Source of the DNA: Streptomyces rubradiris | GTDB taxonomy: Bacteria > Actinomycetota > Actinomycetes > Streptomycetales > Streptomycetaceae | Assembly (NCBI RefSeq): GCF_016860525.1 | Contig: NZ_BNEA01000015.1 | Coordinates: 1,488,001-1,552,000 of the forward strand | Length of the DNA: 64,000 nucleotides | Reading direction: 5' to 3' | In this document: one piece after another, positions 16,390 through 24,444 of the stretch | Layout: each line of letters opens with the position of its first letter | Position numbering within the stretch: the stretch's first letter is position 1 | Program-made: the position numbers and the translations under genes | The notes under the pieces: model-generated | Told to the model about the DNA's origin: nothing | Seen by the model: the letters and a program-made list of their open reading frames with translations, nothing else | Databases searched by the model: none

Positions 16390-16844
16390 GGGCGGGGCTC
16401 CTCGCGGGGTGCGGCGGGCGGTCGGACGGCCGTACACCGGCGCACCGGCACCACGGCGACGCGTGCGGCACCCGGCCCCGACGGGACGGTCGTACCGCGG
16501 CGACGCCGTGCGGCGCCCCGGCCACGGGGGCACGGTCGGTGTGCCCTCGCTGCCATGACAGCCCGCGCGGGGCCCTACCGCGCGCGGCCGGAGCCCATTC
16601 GCGCGACACGCGGGGCCGCACGGGTGACGGCCACCGGAACGCACCGGACGAGACGCACCGGACGATCCGCAACGCCCCCGACGCACGACACGCCGACCCG
16701 GCCGGCCGACGGCGCCCGGAAGCACAAGGGCCCCTGTCGGCGCGCCCCGCCCGCCCCACCCCGGAGGTTTTCCGTCTGCCGCGCAGGTCACTCGGTACGG
16801 GCTGACCGGATCGTCCGCTTCGCTCTCCACCGGGAGGTCTGTCC
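16390..16844. other. Gene-free divergent interval before the pyruvate-oxidase-like gene
   Basis: 455 nt between two divergent genes. I see no supported coding sequence. It must hold promoters for both sides. A strong ribosome binding site (CGGGAGGTCTGTCC) precedes the ATG at 16845. A short direct repeat GACGCACCGGACGA / ACGCACCGGACGA occurs near 16635-16665. No -10/-35 pair was convincing. Confidence 0.5.
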
Positions 16845-18641
16845 ATGAGCACCAAGGTCTCGGACCACATCCTCGAACGCCTGCGCGCTTGGGGCGTGGA
16901 GGAGGTTTTCGGCTATCCGGGCGACGGCATCAACGGACTGCTCGCCGCCTGGGGCCGCGCCGAGAACCGGCCGCGGTTCGTCCAGTCCCGGCACGAGGAG
17001 ATGTCCGCCTTCGAGGCGGTCGGGTACGCGAAGTTCAGCGGGCGCATCGGGGTGTGCGCGGCGACCTCCGGACCCGGCGCCATCCACCTGCTCAACGGCC
17101 TCTACGACGCGAAGCTGGACCACGTACCCGTGCTGGCCATCGTCGGCCAGACCAACCGGACCGCGATGGGCGGCTCCTACCAGCAGGAAGTCGACCTGCA
17201 CACGCTGTACAAGGACGTCGCTTCGGAGTTCGTGGAGACCGTGACGGTGCCCGAGCAGCTGCCGAACGTGCTGGACCGGGCGATCCGTACCGCGTACGCC
17301 CGGCGCTGCCCGACCGCGCTGATCATCCCGGGCGATGTGCAGGAACTGGACTACTCGCCGCCCACGCACGCCTTCAAGATGGTGCCGTCCAGCCTGGGGA
17401 TGAGCGAGTTCACGGCGGCCCCGACCGACGAGGCGCTGCGCCGGGCGGCGGACGTGCTGAACGCGGGCGAGAAGGTGGCCGTCCTGGTCGGCCAGGGCGC
17501 GGCGGGGGCGGTCGCGGAGGTGCGGGAGGTCGCCGAGCTGCTCGGTGCGGGGGTGGCCAAGGCGCTGCTCGGCAAGGACGTGCTCAGTGACGAGCTGCCG
17601 TATGTGACGGGCCCGATCGGGCTGCTCGGCAGCCGGCCGTCGTACGAGCTGATGCGGGACTGCGACACGCTGCTGACCATCGGCTCGTCGTTCCCGTACA
17701 CGCAGTTCATGCCGGAGTTCGGCAAGGCGCGCGGGGTGCAGATCGACATCGACGCGCACATGATCGGCATGCGCTACCCGTACGAGGTGAACCTGATCGG
17801 CGACGCGCAGGCGACGCTGCGCCGGCTGATCCCGCTGCTCAAGGCGGAGGGGCGGAGCCGGAAGTGGTACGACACGGTGTGCGCGAACGTGAAGCGCTGG
17901 CACGCCACGATGGAGCGGCGGGCGGCGGTGGCGGCCGATCCGATCAACCCCGAGTACGTGGCCCGGGCGCTGGATCCGCTGCTGCCGGACGACGCGATCC
18001 TGACCTCGGACTCCGGTTCGGTAGCCAACTGGTACGCGCGGCACATCACGATGCGGCCGGGCATGCGCGGTTCACTGTCCGGGACGCTGGCGACGATGGG
18101 CCCGGGGGTGCCGTACGCGATCGGGGCGAAGTTCGCGCACCCGGACCGGCCGGTGTTCGCTCTGGTCGGCGACGGCGCGATGCAGATGAACGGGCTGGCG
18201 GAGATGATCACGGCGGCCAAGTACCGGGACCTGTGGCCGGATCCGCGGCTGGTGGTGGCCGTGTGGAACAACCAGGACCTGAACCAGGTGACCTGGGAGA
18301 TGCGGGCCATGGAGGGCGCCCCCTCGTTCCTGCCGTCGCAGTCGATCCCGGACGTGCAGTACGCGGCGTTCGCCCGTTCGCTCGGGCTGACCGGTATCCG
18401 GGTGGAGAAGCCGGAGGACGTGGAGGCGGCCTGGCGGGCCGGGCTGGAGGCGGACGGGCCGGCGGTGCTCGAGTTCCTCACCGACCCCGCCGTGCCGCCG
18501 ATCCCGCCGCACGCCAGCTGGGAGCAGATGGAGGCGACGGCCGCCTCGATCCTGAAGGGCGACGCCGACCGGGGTTCGGTGATCAAGCAGGGCCTGAAGG
18601 CGAAGGTGCAGGAGTTCCTGCCCGGCCGGGCCAAACAGTGA
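16845..18641 (+). CDS. Thiamine-pyrophosphate enzyme, pyruvate oxidase/dehydrogenase (PoxB-like)
   Basis: 598 residues. Three-domain ThDP fold: an N-terminal Pyr domain with the catalytic Glu in SRHEEMSAFEAVGYAK (about residue 47), a central domain, and a C-terminal PP domain with the ThDP/Mg motif GDGAMQMNGLAE...WNNQDLNQ. The sequence resembles pyruvate oxidase/quinone-dependent pyruvate dehydrogenase, which converts pyruvate to acetate or acetyl phosphate plus CO2, rather than acetolactate synthase. Substrate cannot be proved from sequence. First of four plus-strand genes. The stretch 18642-18780 separates it from the next gene. Confidence 0.92.
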   Translation: MSTKVSDHILERLRAWGVEEVFGYPGDGINGLLAAWGRAENRPRFVQSRHEEMSAFEAVGYAKFSGRIGVCAATSGPGAIHLLNGLYDAKLDHVPVLAIVGQTNRTAMGGSYQQEVDLHTLYKDVASEFVETVTVPEQLPNVLDRAIRTAYARRCPTALIIPGDVQELDYSPPTHAFKMVPSSLGMSEFTAAPTDEALRRAADVLNAGEKVAVLVGQGAAGAVAEVREVAELLGAGVAKALLGKDVLSDELPYVTGPIGLLGSRPSYELMRDCDTLLTIGSSFPYTQFMPEFGKARGVQIDIDAHMIGMRYPYEVNLIGDAQATLRRLIPLLKAEGRSRKWYDTVCANVKRWHATMERRAAVAADPINPEYVARALDPLLPDDAILTSDSGSVANWYARHITMRPGMRGSLSGTLATMGPGVPYAIGAKFAHPDRPVFALVGDGAMQMNGLAEMITAAKYRDLWPDPRLVVAVWNNQDLNQVTWEMRAMEGAPSFLPSQSIPDVQYAAFARSLGLTGIRVEKPEDVEAAWRAGLEADGPAVLEFLTDPAVPPIPPHASWEQMEATAASILKGDADRGSVIKQGLKAKVQEFLPGRAKQ

Positions 18642-18643
18642 CC

Positions 18644-18716
18644 GTGCGGGAGGAGTCCCGTGCCGGACGCAGAGACCTGTGCCGCAGGTGCGGGAACAGT
18701 CCCGTGCCGGACGCAG
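18644..18716. repeat. 29-bp direct repeat, 44-bp period
   Basis: GTGCGGGA[GG/AC]AGTCCCGTG CCGGACGCAG occurs at 18644-18672 and 18688-18716 with two mismatches; a third diverged copy (GTGTCGGACGTG) follows. Each contains a CGGGA...TCCCG inverted repeat able to form a short hairpin. They fill the 139-nt gap after the pyruvate-oxidase-like gene and could act as a weak terminator or processing region. Confidence 0.7.
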
Positions 18717-18780
18717 GGAGCCCGTGTCGGACGTGTGGCACCGGGTACGCGGTGCGGACCTTCGACCCTTGGAGGGAGAT

Positions 18781-19158
18781 ATGCAGCGAGGCAGTGACCG
18801 GCTGAACGTCCACCGGGACGACGAGATGAAGCACGAGCTGAAGGGGCTGCTGCGGTCCGGCCACCCCACGCGCGTGGAGGAGTGGCACGACCCGGAGCCG
18901 GCCGCGGACGACGATCCTGAGGTCTGGAGCGGCCCGGTGGGCGGCCTCGGGTCCCCGGCGTCCCTGGAGCGGACCCGGCTGGAGCTGGCCCGGCACCTGA
19001 GCCGGCACGCCTTCCCCGCGCAGCCGGGCGAGCTGGCCCGGGCGCTGCGCCGGAGCAACGCGCCCGGCACGTTGATCGACGCCGTCGCCGGTCTGCCCCA
19101 CCAGGACCGGTACGAGAACCTGCAACAGCTGGCCGAGGCGCTGGTGGGGGGCGAATGA
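18781..19158 (+). CDS. DUF2795-domain protein
   Basis: 125 residues, hydrophilic, no signal peptide. The C-terminal half (LSRHAFPAQPGELARALRRS then APGTLIDAVAGLP and YENLQQLAEAL) matches the DUF2795 pattern: two or three short helices seen in many actinobacterial small proteins of unknown function. The ATG at 18781 has GGAGGGAGAT immediately before it. Its TGA overlaps the ATG of the following membrane-protein gene (ATGA), so the two are coupled. Function unknown. Confidence 0.85.
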   Translation: MQRGSDRLNVHRDDEMKHELKGLLRSGHPTRVEEWHDPEPAADDDPEVWSGPVGGLGSPASLERTRLELARHLSRHAFPAQPGELARALRRSNAPGTLIDAVAGLPHQDRYENLQQLAEALVGGE

Positions 19159-19838
19159 GGCAGGGCGCACCCTGGCCGGCCCCCCGCGCCGCGGGCCAGG
19201 CGGCCGAGATCGCGCGGGGCGCGACGGTCGATGTCGGCGAGGTCACGACGCGCTTCCTGCTGTACGGGCTGCTGCCCGGCTGGTTCGTGCCGGGGCTCGC
19301 CGACTGGGTGATGCACCGGCGCACCCGGATCGAGGACACGTCGGGGACGAAGGAGTCCCTGATCCACTCCCTGATGATGGCGGAGGTGGGCCTGCCCATC
19401 GCGCTCACCCTGCGCTACGAGGTCAATCCCCTGCTGCTGGCCGTGCAGCTGGGCGCGGCGGCGGCGCACGAGGCGACCGCGCTGTGGGACGTGCGGACCG
19501 CGGAGGACAGCGACCGCGAGGTCAAGCCGGTCGAGCAGCACATCCACAGCTTCCTGGAGTCGCTGCCGTTCGGCGGGCTGGTGTCCCTGATGTGCCTGCA
19601 CTCCGACCAGGTGCGGTCGTTGCTGCGGGGAGGGCGCGGGGACCCGGACGCCTGGCGGCTGCTGCCGCGCCGGCGCCCGCTGTCGCCGGGCTATCTGGCG
19701 GGCATCGGGGTCGCGATCGGCGCGTGTGTGCTGCTGCCGTACGGCGAGGAACTGGTGCGCTGCCGGCGGGCGGCCAGGGCGCGGAAGCGGCGCGCCCGGG
19801 CCCACCGGGCGGCGCTGCGGCAAGTGAAAGGAGTCTGA
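19155..19838 (+). CDS. Conserved membrane protein with His-rich motifs, function unknown
   Basis: 227 residues with about four hydrophobic segments (FLLYGLLPGWFVPGLADWV, ALTLRYEVNPLLLAVQLGAAAA, the FGGLVSLMCL region, YLAGIGVAIGACVLLPYGEE) and a basic C-terminus. Charged and His residues cluster near the membrane: DWVMHRRTRIEDTSGTKES, LIHSLMMAE, HEATALWDVRTAEDSDRE and EQHIHSFLES. This spacing recalls di-iron His-box membrane enzymes but does not match a classic fatty-acid desaturase or hydroxylase set. The ATG overlaps the DUF2795 stop by 4 nt. The DJ-1/PfpI gene follows after 5 nt, so the three genes form one operon. Function unassigned. Confidence 0.85.
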   Translation: MRQGAPWPAPRAAGQAAEIARGATVDVGEVTTRFLLYGLLPGWFVPGLADWVMHRRTRIEDTSGTKESLIHSLMMAEVGLPIALTLRYEVNPLLLAVQLGAAAAHEATALWDVRTAEDSDREVKPVEQHIHSFLESLPFGGLVSLMCLHSDQVRSLLRGGRGDPDAWRLLPRRRPLSPGYLAGIGVAIGACVLLPYGEELVRCRRAARARKRRARAHRAALRQVKGV

Positions 19839-19843
19839 GACAT

Positions 19844-20386
19844 ATGCGTATCGCGTTTCTGGTGGCACCCGAGGGCGTCGAGCAGGTCGAGCTGACCGAG
19901 CCGTGGAAGGCCGCCTCGGACGCCGGGCACGAGCCGGTGCTCGTGTCGACACAGCCGGGGGAGATCCAGGCGTTCAACCACCTGGACAAGGCGGACACCT
20001 TCCCCGTGGACGAGGTGGTGGAGCAGACGTCGGCCGGGTCCTTCGGCGGTCTGGTGCTGCCGGGCGGGGTCGCCAACCCGGACTTCCTGCGGATGGACGA
20101 GAAGGCCGTCGCCTTCGTGAAGGACTTCTTCGACCAGGGCCGGCCGGTCGCCGCGATCTGTCACGCGCCGTGGACGCTGGTGGAGGCCGACGTGGTGCGC
20201 GGGCGGGTGCTGACATCGTGGCCGAGCCTGCGGACCGACATCCAGAACGCCGGCGGCACCTGGGTGGACGAGCAGGTCAAGATCTGCGACCACGGCTCCA
20301 ACCAGCTGGTGACCAGCCGCAAGCCGGACGATCTGAAGGCGTTCTGCGACGCGTTCGTCCACGTGTTCGCCGGGGAAGCCGGCTGA
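19844..20386 (+). CDS. DJ-1/PfpI-family protein (type 1 glutamine amidotransferase-like)
   Basis: 180 residues. The nucleophile elbow reads AAICHAPW with Cys about residue 106, as in PfpI proteases, YhbO and related deglycase/chaperone proteins. MRIAFLVAPEGVEQVELTEP is the usual N-terminal strand and EPWKAASDAGHE the following helix. AAGTGAAAGGAGT overlaps the end of the preceding gene and supplies the ribosome binding site; the ATG lies in CATATG. Members protect against carbonyl or general stress. Last gene of the operon, followed by a strong hairpin terminator. Confidence 0.92.
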   Translation: MRIAFLVAPEGVEQVELTEPWKAASDAGHEPVLVSTQPGEIQAFNHLDKADTFPVDEVVEQTSAGSFGGLVLPGGVANPDFLRMDEKAVAFVKDFFDQGRPVAAICHAPWTLVEADVVRGRVLTSWPSLRTDIQNAGGTWVDEQVKICDHGSNQLVTSRKPDDLKAFCDAFVHVFAGEAG

Positions 20387-20408
20387 CCGCCGACCGCCCG
20401 CAGGTCAC

Positions 20409-20436
20409 GGGGCCGGCCCGCTTCCGGGCCGGCCCC
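20409..20436 (+). terminator. Strong hairpin after the DJ-1/PfpI gene
   Basis: A perfect 12-bp stem GGGGCCGGCCCG / CGGGCCGGCCCC with loop CTTC, 23 nt after the stop codon and followed by TTCG. It has no long U-tract, as is usual for Streptomyces terminators. Confidence 0.85.
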
Positions 20437-20460
20437 TTCGTATGCCTTGCGGGGTCGCGG

Positions 20461-20565
20461 CGTCAGGTGCCGGTGCCGGGAGTATCCGGGGACACGGCGT
20501 CAGGTGCCGGGGGTGTCCGGGGTCGCCGCCTCGTCAGGTGCCGGGAGTATCCGGGGTCGCCGCCT
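20461..20565. repeat. Tandem copies of the DUF6158-like gene's 3' end
   Basis: The 34-bp unit CGTCAGGTGCCGGGAGTATC plus CGGGGTCGCCGCCT occurs at 20532 and 20498, with a more diverged copy from 20461. On the minus strand each unit encodes AATPDTPGT followed by TGA. The last codons and stop of the gene at 20534 are therefore duplicated downstream of its real stop. Confidence 0.85.
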
Positions 20566-20791
20566 CGCCGCAGCCGCGCTCCCGGGCGCCCTCGCGAGTG
20601 CGGCCCGCGCTGACCAGGCGGCGGGGGTTGCGCCGCAGGTACTCGCCCTCCAGCTGCGCCATCCGCTCGTTATGGGCCCGCAGTGCGTCGTTCGAGCCGT
20701 ACAGCAGGGTGTCGTGGCGCGTGCGGTGGATCGTCTCCAGCTCCTTCATGAGCTGCTGGTCGTCCAGCCGGCTGGGGTCGACTCCGGTCAT
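20534..20791 (-). CDS. Small DUF6158-like protein
   Basis: 85 residues, starting MTGVDPSRLDDQQLMKELET. The core IHRTRHDTLLYGSNDALRAH then RMAQLEGEYLRRNPRR is a helical hairpin common in actinobacterial small proteins that I associate with DUF6158; function unknown. ATG at 20791 is chosen because the conserved part begins there; ATG at 20821 (MNEHDERGTT...) is possible and neither has a strong ribosome binding site. Divergent from the baeRF2 gene, sharing an 87-nt promoter interval. Its 3' end is tandemly duplicated. Confidence 0.8.
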   Translation of the reverse strand: MTGVDPSRLDDQQLMKELETIHRTRHDTLLYGSNDALRAHNERMAQLEGEYLRRNPRRLVSAGRTREGARERGCGEAATPDTPGT

Positions 20792-20878
20792 GGTGGTGCC
20801 CCGCTCGTCGTGTTCGTTCATGGGGTACGGGTACCCGCCCGGCACGCACTGCCCCCGAGTGATTTCCGGGAGGAATCC

Positions 20879-21997
20879 ATGGAACTCGCGTTCCTGAATC
20901 CACTGTACGAACATCCGAGGTCATGGGCCTCCGCATACGTCGACCTGTCCCGGCACGAGGAGGACATGCACACCCAGCGCAGGCTGACGGCCGAGGCGGT
21001 GGCCCGGCAGCTGCGGGAGCAGGGCGCCGACGAGGCCACCTGCCGGGCGGTGCACGACGCGGTGGCGGCCCTGGAGCGCAGCACCGAGCCGTACGGGCGG
21101 GCCGTCTTCGCCCGGGACGGCGAGGTGGTGCTCCAGGTGCCGCTGACCCAGGCCCCGCCGCAGGGCCTGGTGCACTGGGGCACGCTGCCGCACGTCACCC
21201 CGCTGCTGGACCTGGCCGGCGAGGACCCGGTGTCGCTGGTGGCGTACATCGACCGCACCGGGGCCGACTTCGAGCTGCGCAGCGCGGTGCTGCGGGAGGA
21301 GGCCGGGCATGTGACGGGCAGCCGGCAGTGGCCGATGCACCGGGCGAAGGCGTCCGACTGGTCCGAGCGGCACTTCCAGCTGAAGGTGGAGGACACCTGG
21401 GAGCACAACGCGCGGGAGGTCGCCGAGGCGCTCGCGGCCTGCCAGGCCGAGACCGGCGCGGACCTGCTGATCCTGTGCGGGGAGCCACGGGAGTGCCGGT
21501 CGGTGCACGAGCGGTTGCCGGCGCGGCTGCGGGACCGGACCGTGGAGACCGAACACGGCGTGGGCAGCCGGCTGTTGCCGCGGGAGGTGGCGGAGATCCG
21601 GGCCCGGCACGTGCGGGAGCGGATCCTGGCCGAGGTGGACCGGTACCGGTCCGCCCGGACGCCCGACGAGGAGCGGCGGGCGGCGGCCGTCGAGGGGGTG
21701 CCGGAGCTGATCGAGGCGGCCCGCGAACACCGGCTGGCCGAGCTGCTGATCCTCCCGGACGGCCCGGACACCGGGCGCGAGGTGTGGATCGGCGAGGACC
21801 CGGCCCAGCTGGCGGAGCGCCGTACGGAGCTGAGGGACCTCGGTGAACAGCACGCCTGGCCGGCCCGCGCCGACGACGCGCTGGTGCGGGCGGCCGTGGT
21901 GACGGACGCGCCGGTCTTCTCGCTGGCGCCGGTGCTGGCGGACACCGGCGAGGAGGTTCCGGCGGGCGGCATGGGCGCGCTGCTGCGCTGGCGGTAG
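20879..21997 (+). CDS. Vms1/Rv2629-like release-factor-family protein (baeRF2)
   Basis: 372 residues. Begins MELAFLNPLYEHPRSWASAY and has the archaeo-eukaryotic release-factor-like layout of the Rv2629/baeRF2 group: a conserved YVDLSRHEED stretch, a central domain with HFQLKVEDTWEHNAREVAEA and a C-terminal L7Ae-like part (ADDALVRAAVVTDAPVFSL). Eukaryotic Vms1/ANKZF1 relatives release peptides from stalled ribosomes; the bacterial role is not settled. M. tuberculosis Rv2629 is reported as hypoxia-inducible. GGGAGGAATCC lies just before the ATG. It is convergent with the ABC-F gene. Confidence 0.88.
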   Translation: MELAFLNPLYEHPRSWASAYVDLSRHEEDMHTQRRLTAEAVARQLREQGADEATCRAVHDAVAALERSTEPYGRAVFARDGEVVLQVPLTQAPPQGLVHWGTLPHVTPLLDLAGEDPVSLVAYIDRTGADFELRSAVLREEAGHVTGSRQWPMHRAKASDWSERHFQLKVEDTWEHNAREVAEALAACQAETGADLLILCGEPRECRSVHERLPARLRDRTVETEHGVGSRLLPREVAEIRARHVRERILAEVDRYRSARTPDEERRAAAVEGVPELIEAAREHRLAELLILPDGPDTGREVWIGEDPAQLAERRTELRDLGEQHAWPARADDALVRAAVVTDAPVFSLAPVLADTGEEVPAGGMGALLRWR

Positions 21998-22025
21998 CGG
22001 CCCGTGACCGGCCCTGATCCGGGGT

Positions 22026-22050
22026 GCGGGCCCGGGGTTACCGGGCCCGC
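22026..22050. terminator. Bidirectional hairpin containing the ABC-F stop codon
   Basis: GCGGGCCCGG / CCGGGCCCGC, a 10-bp perfect stem with loop GGTTA. The loop contains the TAA stop (22038-22040) of the convergent ABC-F gene. It lies about 30 nt after the baeRF2 stop and could terminate both genes. Confidence 0.75.
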
Positions 22051-23657
22051 TCGACGCGGCGTTCGTCCCAGACCGGTTCGGAACTCTCGCGGACCCGGCC
22101 GTCGCCGCCGAAGACCAGGAAGCGGTCGAAGGAGCGGGCGAACCAGCGGTCGTGGGTGACCGCGAGGACCGTGCCCTCGAACGCCTCCAGCCCCTCCTGG
22201 AGGGCCTCGGCGGACTCCAGGTCGAGGTTGTCGGTGGGCTCGTCCAGCAACAGGGCGGTGGCGCCGGCCAGTTCGAGCAGCAGGATCTGGAAGCGGGCCT
22301 GCTGTCCGCCGGAGAGCCGGTCGAAGGTCTGCTCGGCCTGCCGGGTGAGTTCGTAGCGGCGCAGCCGGGACATGGCCGCGCCCCGGTCCTGGGCGTGTTC
22401 CTTCCAGAGGATGTCCAGCAGGGTGCGGCCCTGGAGCTCCGGCTGCGCGTGGGTCTGCGCGAAGTGGCCGGGGACGACCCGGGCGCCCAGCTTCCACTCG
22501 CCCGTGTGCGCGACGTCCTCGCCGGCCAGCAGCCGCAGGAAGTGGGACTTGCCGGAGCCGTTGGAGCCGAGCACGGCGACCCGTTCGCCGTAGAAGACCT
22601 CCAGGTCGAACGGCTTCATCAGACCGGTCAGTTCCAGCCCCGCGCAGGTGACGGCCCGTACGCCGGTACGACCGCCCTTCAGCCGCATGGTGATCTCCTG
22701 CTCCCGGGGCGGCTCCGGCGGCGGGCCGGCCTCCTCGAACTTGCGCAGGCGGGTCTGGGCGGCGGCGTACCGGGAGGCCATCTCGTGGCTGACGGCGGCG
22801 GCCTGACGCAGACTCAGCACCAGCTTCTTCAGCTGGGCGTGTTTCTCGTCCCAGCGGCGGCGCAACTCCTCGAAGCGGGCGAAGCGTTCGCGGCGGGCCT
22901 CGTGGTAGGTGGCGAAGCCGCCGCCGTGCACCCAGGCGTCGGCGCCGGCCGGGCCCGGCTCCACGGAGACGATCTTCTCGGCGGCGCGGGCGAGGAGTTC
23001 GCGGTCGTGGGAGACGAACAGGACGGTCTTCCGGGTCTCCTTCAGCTGCTGCTCCAGCCAGCGCTTGCCGGGCACGTCGAGGTAGTTGTCCGGCTCGTCC
23101 AGCAGCAGTACCTCGTCGGTGCCGCGCAGCAGCGCCTCCAGCACCAGCCGCTTCTGCTCTCCGCCGGAGAGGGTGCGCACCTCGCGCCACTGGGCGCGCT
23201 CGTAGGGGACGCCGAGGGCCGCGGTGGTGCACATGTCCCACAGGGTCTCGGCCTCGTAGCCGCGCGCCTCGGCCCAGTCGGCGAGGGCCTGGGCGTAGCC
23301 GAGCTGGGCGGCCTCGTCATCGACGGTCATCAGGGCGTGCTCGGCGGCGTCGACGGCCTTCGCGGCCTGCCGGATCCGGGGCGGGGCGACGGAGACCAGC
23401 AGGTCCCGTACGGTCGTGTCGTCGCGTACGGAGCCGACGAACTGGCGCATCACGCCGAGGCCGCCGCCGACGGTGACGGTGCCGCCGTGCGGTTTCAGCT
23501 CGCCGGAGATCAGCCGCAGCAGCGTGGTCTTGCCGGCGCCGTTCGGCCCGACCAGGGCGACGACGGCTCCCTCCCCCACCCGGAAGGACACATCGCCCAG
23601 CAGCGCCCTTCCGTCGGGGAGGTAGTACTCCAGGTGCGCGGCTTCCAGATGTCCCAT
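22038..23657 (-). CDS. ABC-F family ATPase
   Basis: 539 residues with two ABC domains and no membrane segments. The first has Walker A GPNGAGKTT, signature LSGGEQKR and Walker B LLLDEPDNYLD. The second has GSNGSGKS, LSGGQQAR and LLLDEPTDNLD. The linker between them is charged and helical (KHAQLKKLVLSLRQAAAVSH), as in ribosome-binding ABC-F proteins that relieve stalling or protect from antibiotics. The linker is of ordinary length, and I see no feature that singles out a particular antibiotic class. Followed downstream by the histidine phosphatase gene after 72 nt. Confidence 0.94.
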   Translation of the reverse strand: MGHLEAAHLEYYLPDGRALLGDVSFRVGEGAVVALVGPNGAGKTTLLRLISGELKPHGGTVTVGGGLGVMRQFVGSVRDDTTVRDLLVSVAPPRIRQAAKAVDAAEHALMTVDDEAAQLGYAQALADWAEARGYEAETLWDMCTTAALGVPYERAQWREVRTLSGGEQKRLVLEALLRGTDEVLLLDEPDNYLDVPGKRWLEQQLKETRKTVLFVSHDRELLARAAEKIVSVEPGPAGADAWVHGGGFATYHEARRERFARFEELRRRWDEKHAQLKKLVLSLRQAAAVSHEMASRYAAAQTRLRKFEEAGPPPEPPREQEITMRLKGGRTGVRAVTCAGLELTGLMKPFDLEVFYGERVAVLGSNGSGKSHFLRLLAGEDVAHTGEWKLGARVVPGHFAQTHAQPELQGRTLLDILWKEHAQDRGAAMSRLRRYELTRQAEQTFDRLSGGQQARFQILLLELAGATALLLDEPTDNLDLESAEALQEGLEAFEGTVLAVTHDRWFARSFDRFLVFGGDGRVRESSEPVWDERRVERAR

Positions 23658-23729
23658 GGGCAGGCATTCTGCGCGGCCCGCGGGTACGGGGGCAAACGGG
23701 TATCGGGAGGGGCGGTGTGGTGGTCGTCG

Positions 23730-24386
23730 CTATCCCGTCGTCTCCACGGCCTCCCCCGTCGGGCCGCCCTCGTCGGCCGGTGTCACCGCGGCGCCCTCCC
23801 AGGAGAGGACCTTCCAGCCGTCGGCCGGGGTGCCCTCCAGGATGATCACTCCGGTGTTCTCCAGGGGGCGGGCCGCGGCGAAGGTCGCGTCGACGTTGGC
23901 GGCGCGGGCGGCGGTCCAGACCCGGATCGCGGCGCCGTGGCTGATCATGGCGACCGTCCGGGCCCCGCTCGCGGCGGCCTCGGCCACCACGGCGTCGTAC
24001 CGGCCCAGTGCCTGGGCGCCGCTCTCCCCGCCGGGCATCCGCAGCGCGGTGTCCCCGGACGCCCACGCGAACGCGGTGCGCATGTACCGCCGGCCCTCGG
24101 GGGTGTGCCCGGGCAGCAGTTCCAGATCGCCGGCGGACAGCTCGCGGATGCCGTCCCGTACGCGCACCTCCAGGCCGCGGGCGGCGGCCAGCGGGGCGGC
24201 GGTCTGCTGGGCGCGGACCAGCGTGGAGGCGTACAGGGCGTCGATGTCCTCCTCGGCGAGCGCCCCGGGCAGCGCGGCGGCCTGCGCCCGGCCGAGCGGG
24301 GTCAGCCCCGGGCCGGGCACGGCGGTGTCGAGCAGGCCGTCCACGTTGGACGGAATCTGGCCGTGCCGGACGAGCAGCAGCCGCAT
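23730..24386 (-). CDS. Histidine phosphatase family protein
   Basis: 218 residues. The catalytic RHG is at the N-terminus (MRLLLVRHGQIPSN, His8). The second conserved His is in AMISHGAAI (about residue 155) and the acid is in the GIRELSAGDLE stretch. Members dephosphorylate small phosphoesters such as sugar phosphates, or act as phosphoglycerate mutases; the specific substrate cannot be read here. ATG at 24386 is preceded by GGGAGGTGAACCCCGG. It diverges from the PAP2/DGK gene with only 58 nt between starts. Confidence 0.9.
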   Translation of the reverse strand: MRLLLVRHGQIPSNVDGLLDTAVPGPGLTPLGRAQAAALPGALAEEDIDALYASTLVRAQQTAAPLAAARGLEVRVRDGIRELSAGDLELLPGHTPEGRRYMRTAFAWASGDTALRMPGGESGAQALGRYDAVVAEAAASGARTVAMISHGAAIRVWTAARAANVDATFAAARPLENTGVIILEGTPADGWKVLSWEGAAVTPADEGGPTGEAVETTG

Positions 24387-24444
24387 CCGGGGTTCACCTC
24401 CCGCGCGTACACAGGAAACGGGCCCTTCAGGGTAACCGCATCCC

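Noticed and set aside
18660..18770. Short Cys-rich reading CRRCGNSPVPDAGSPCRTCGTG resembling a zinc ribbon
   Set aside because: It is the frame product of the 29-bp direct repeat after the pyruvate-oxidase-like gene, lies between two clear genes, and has no start or ribosome binding site of its own.
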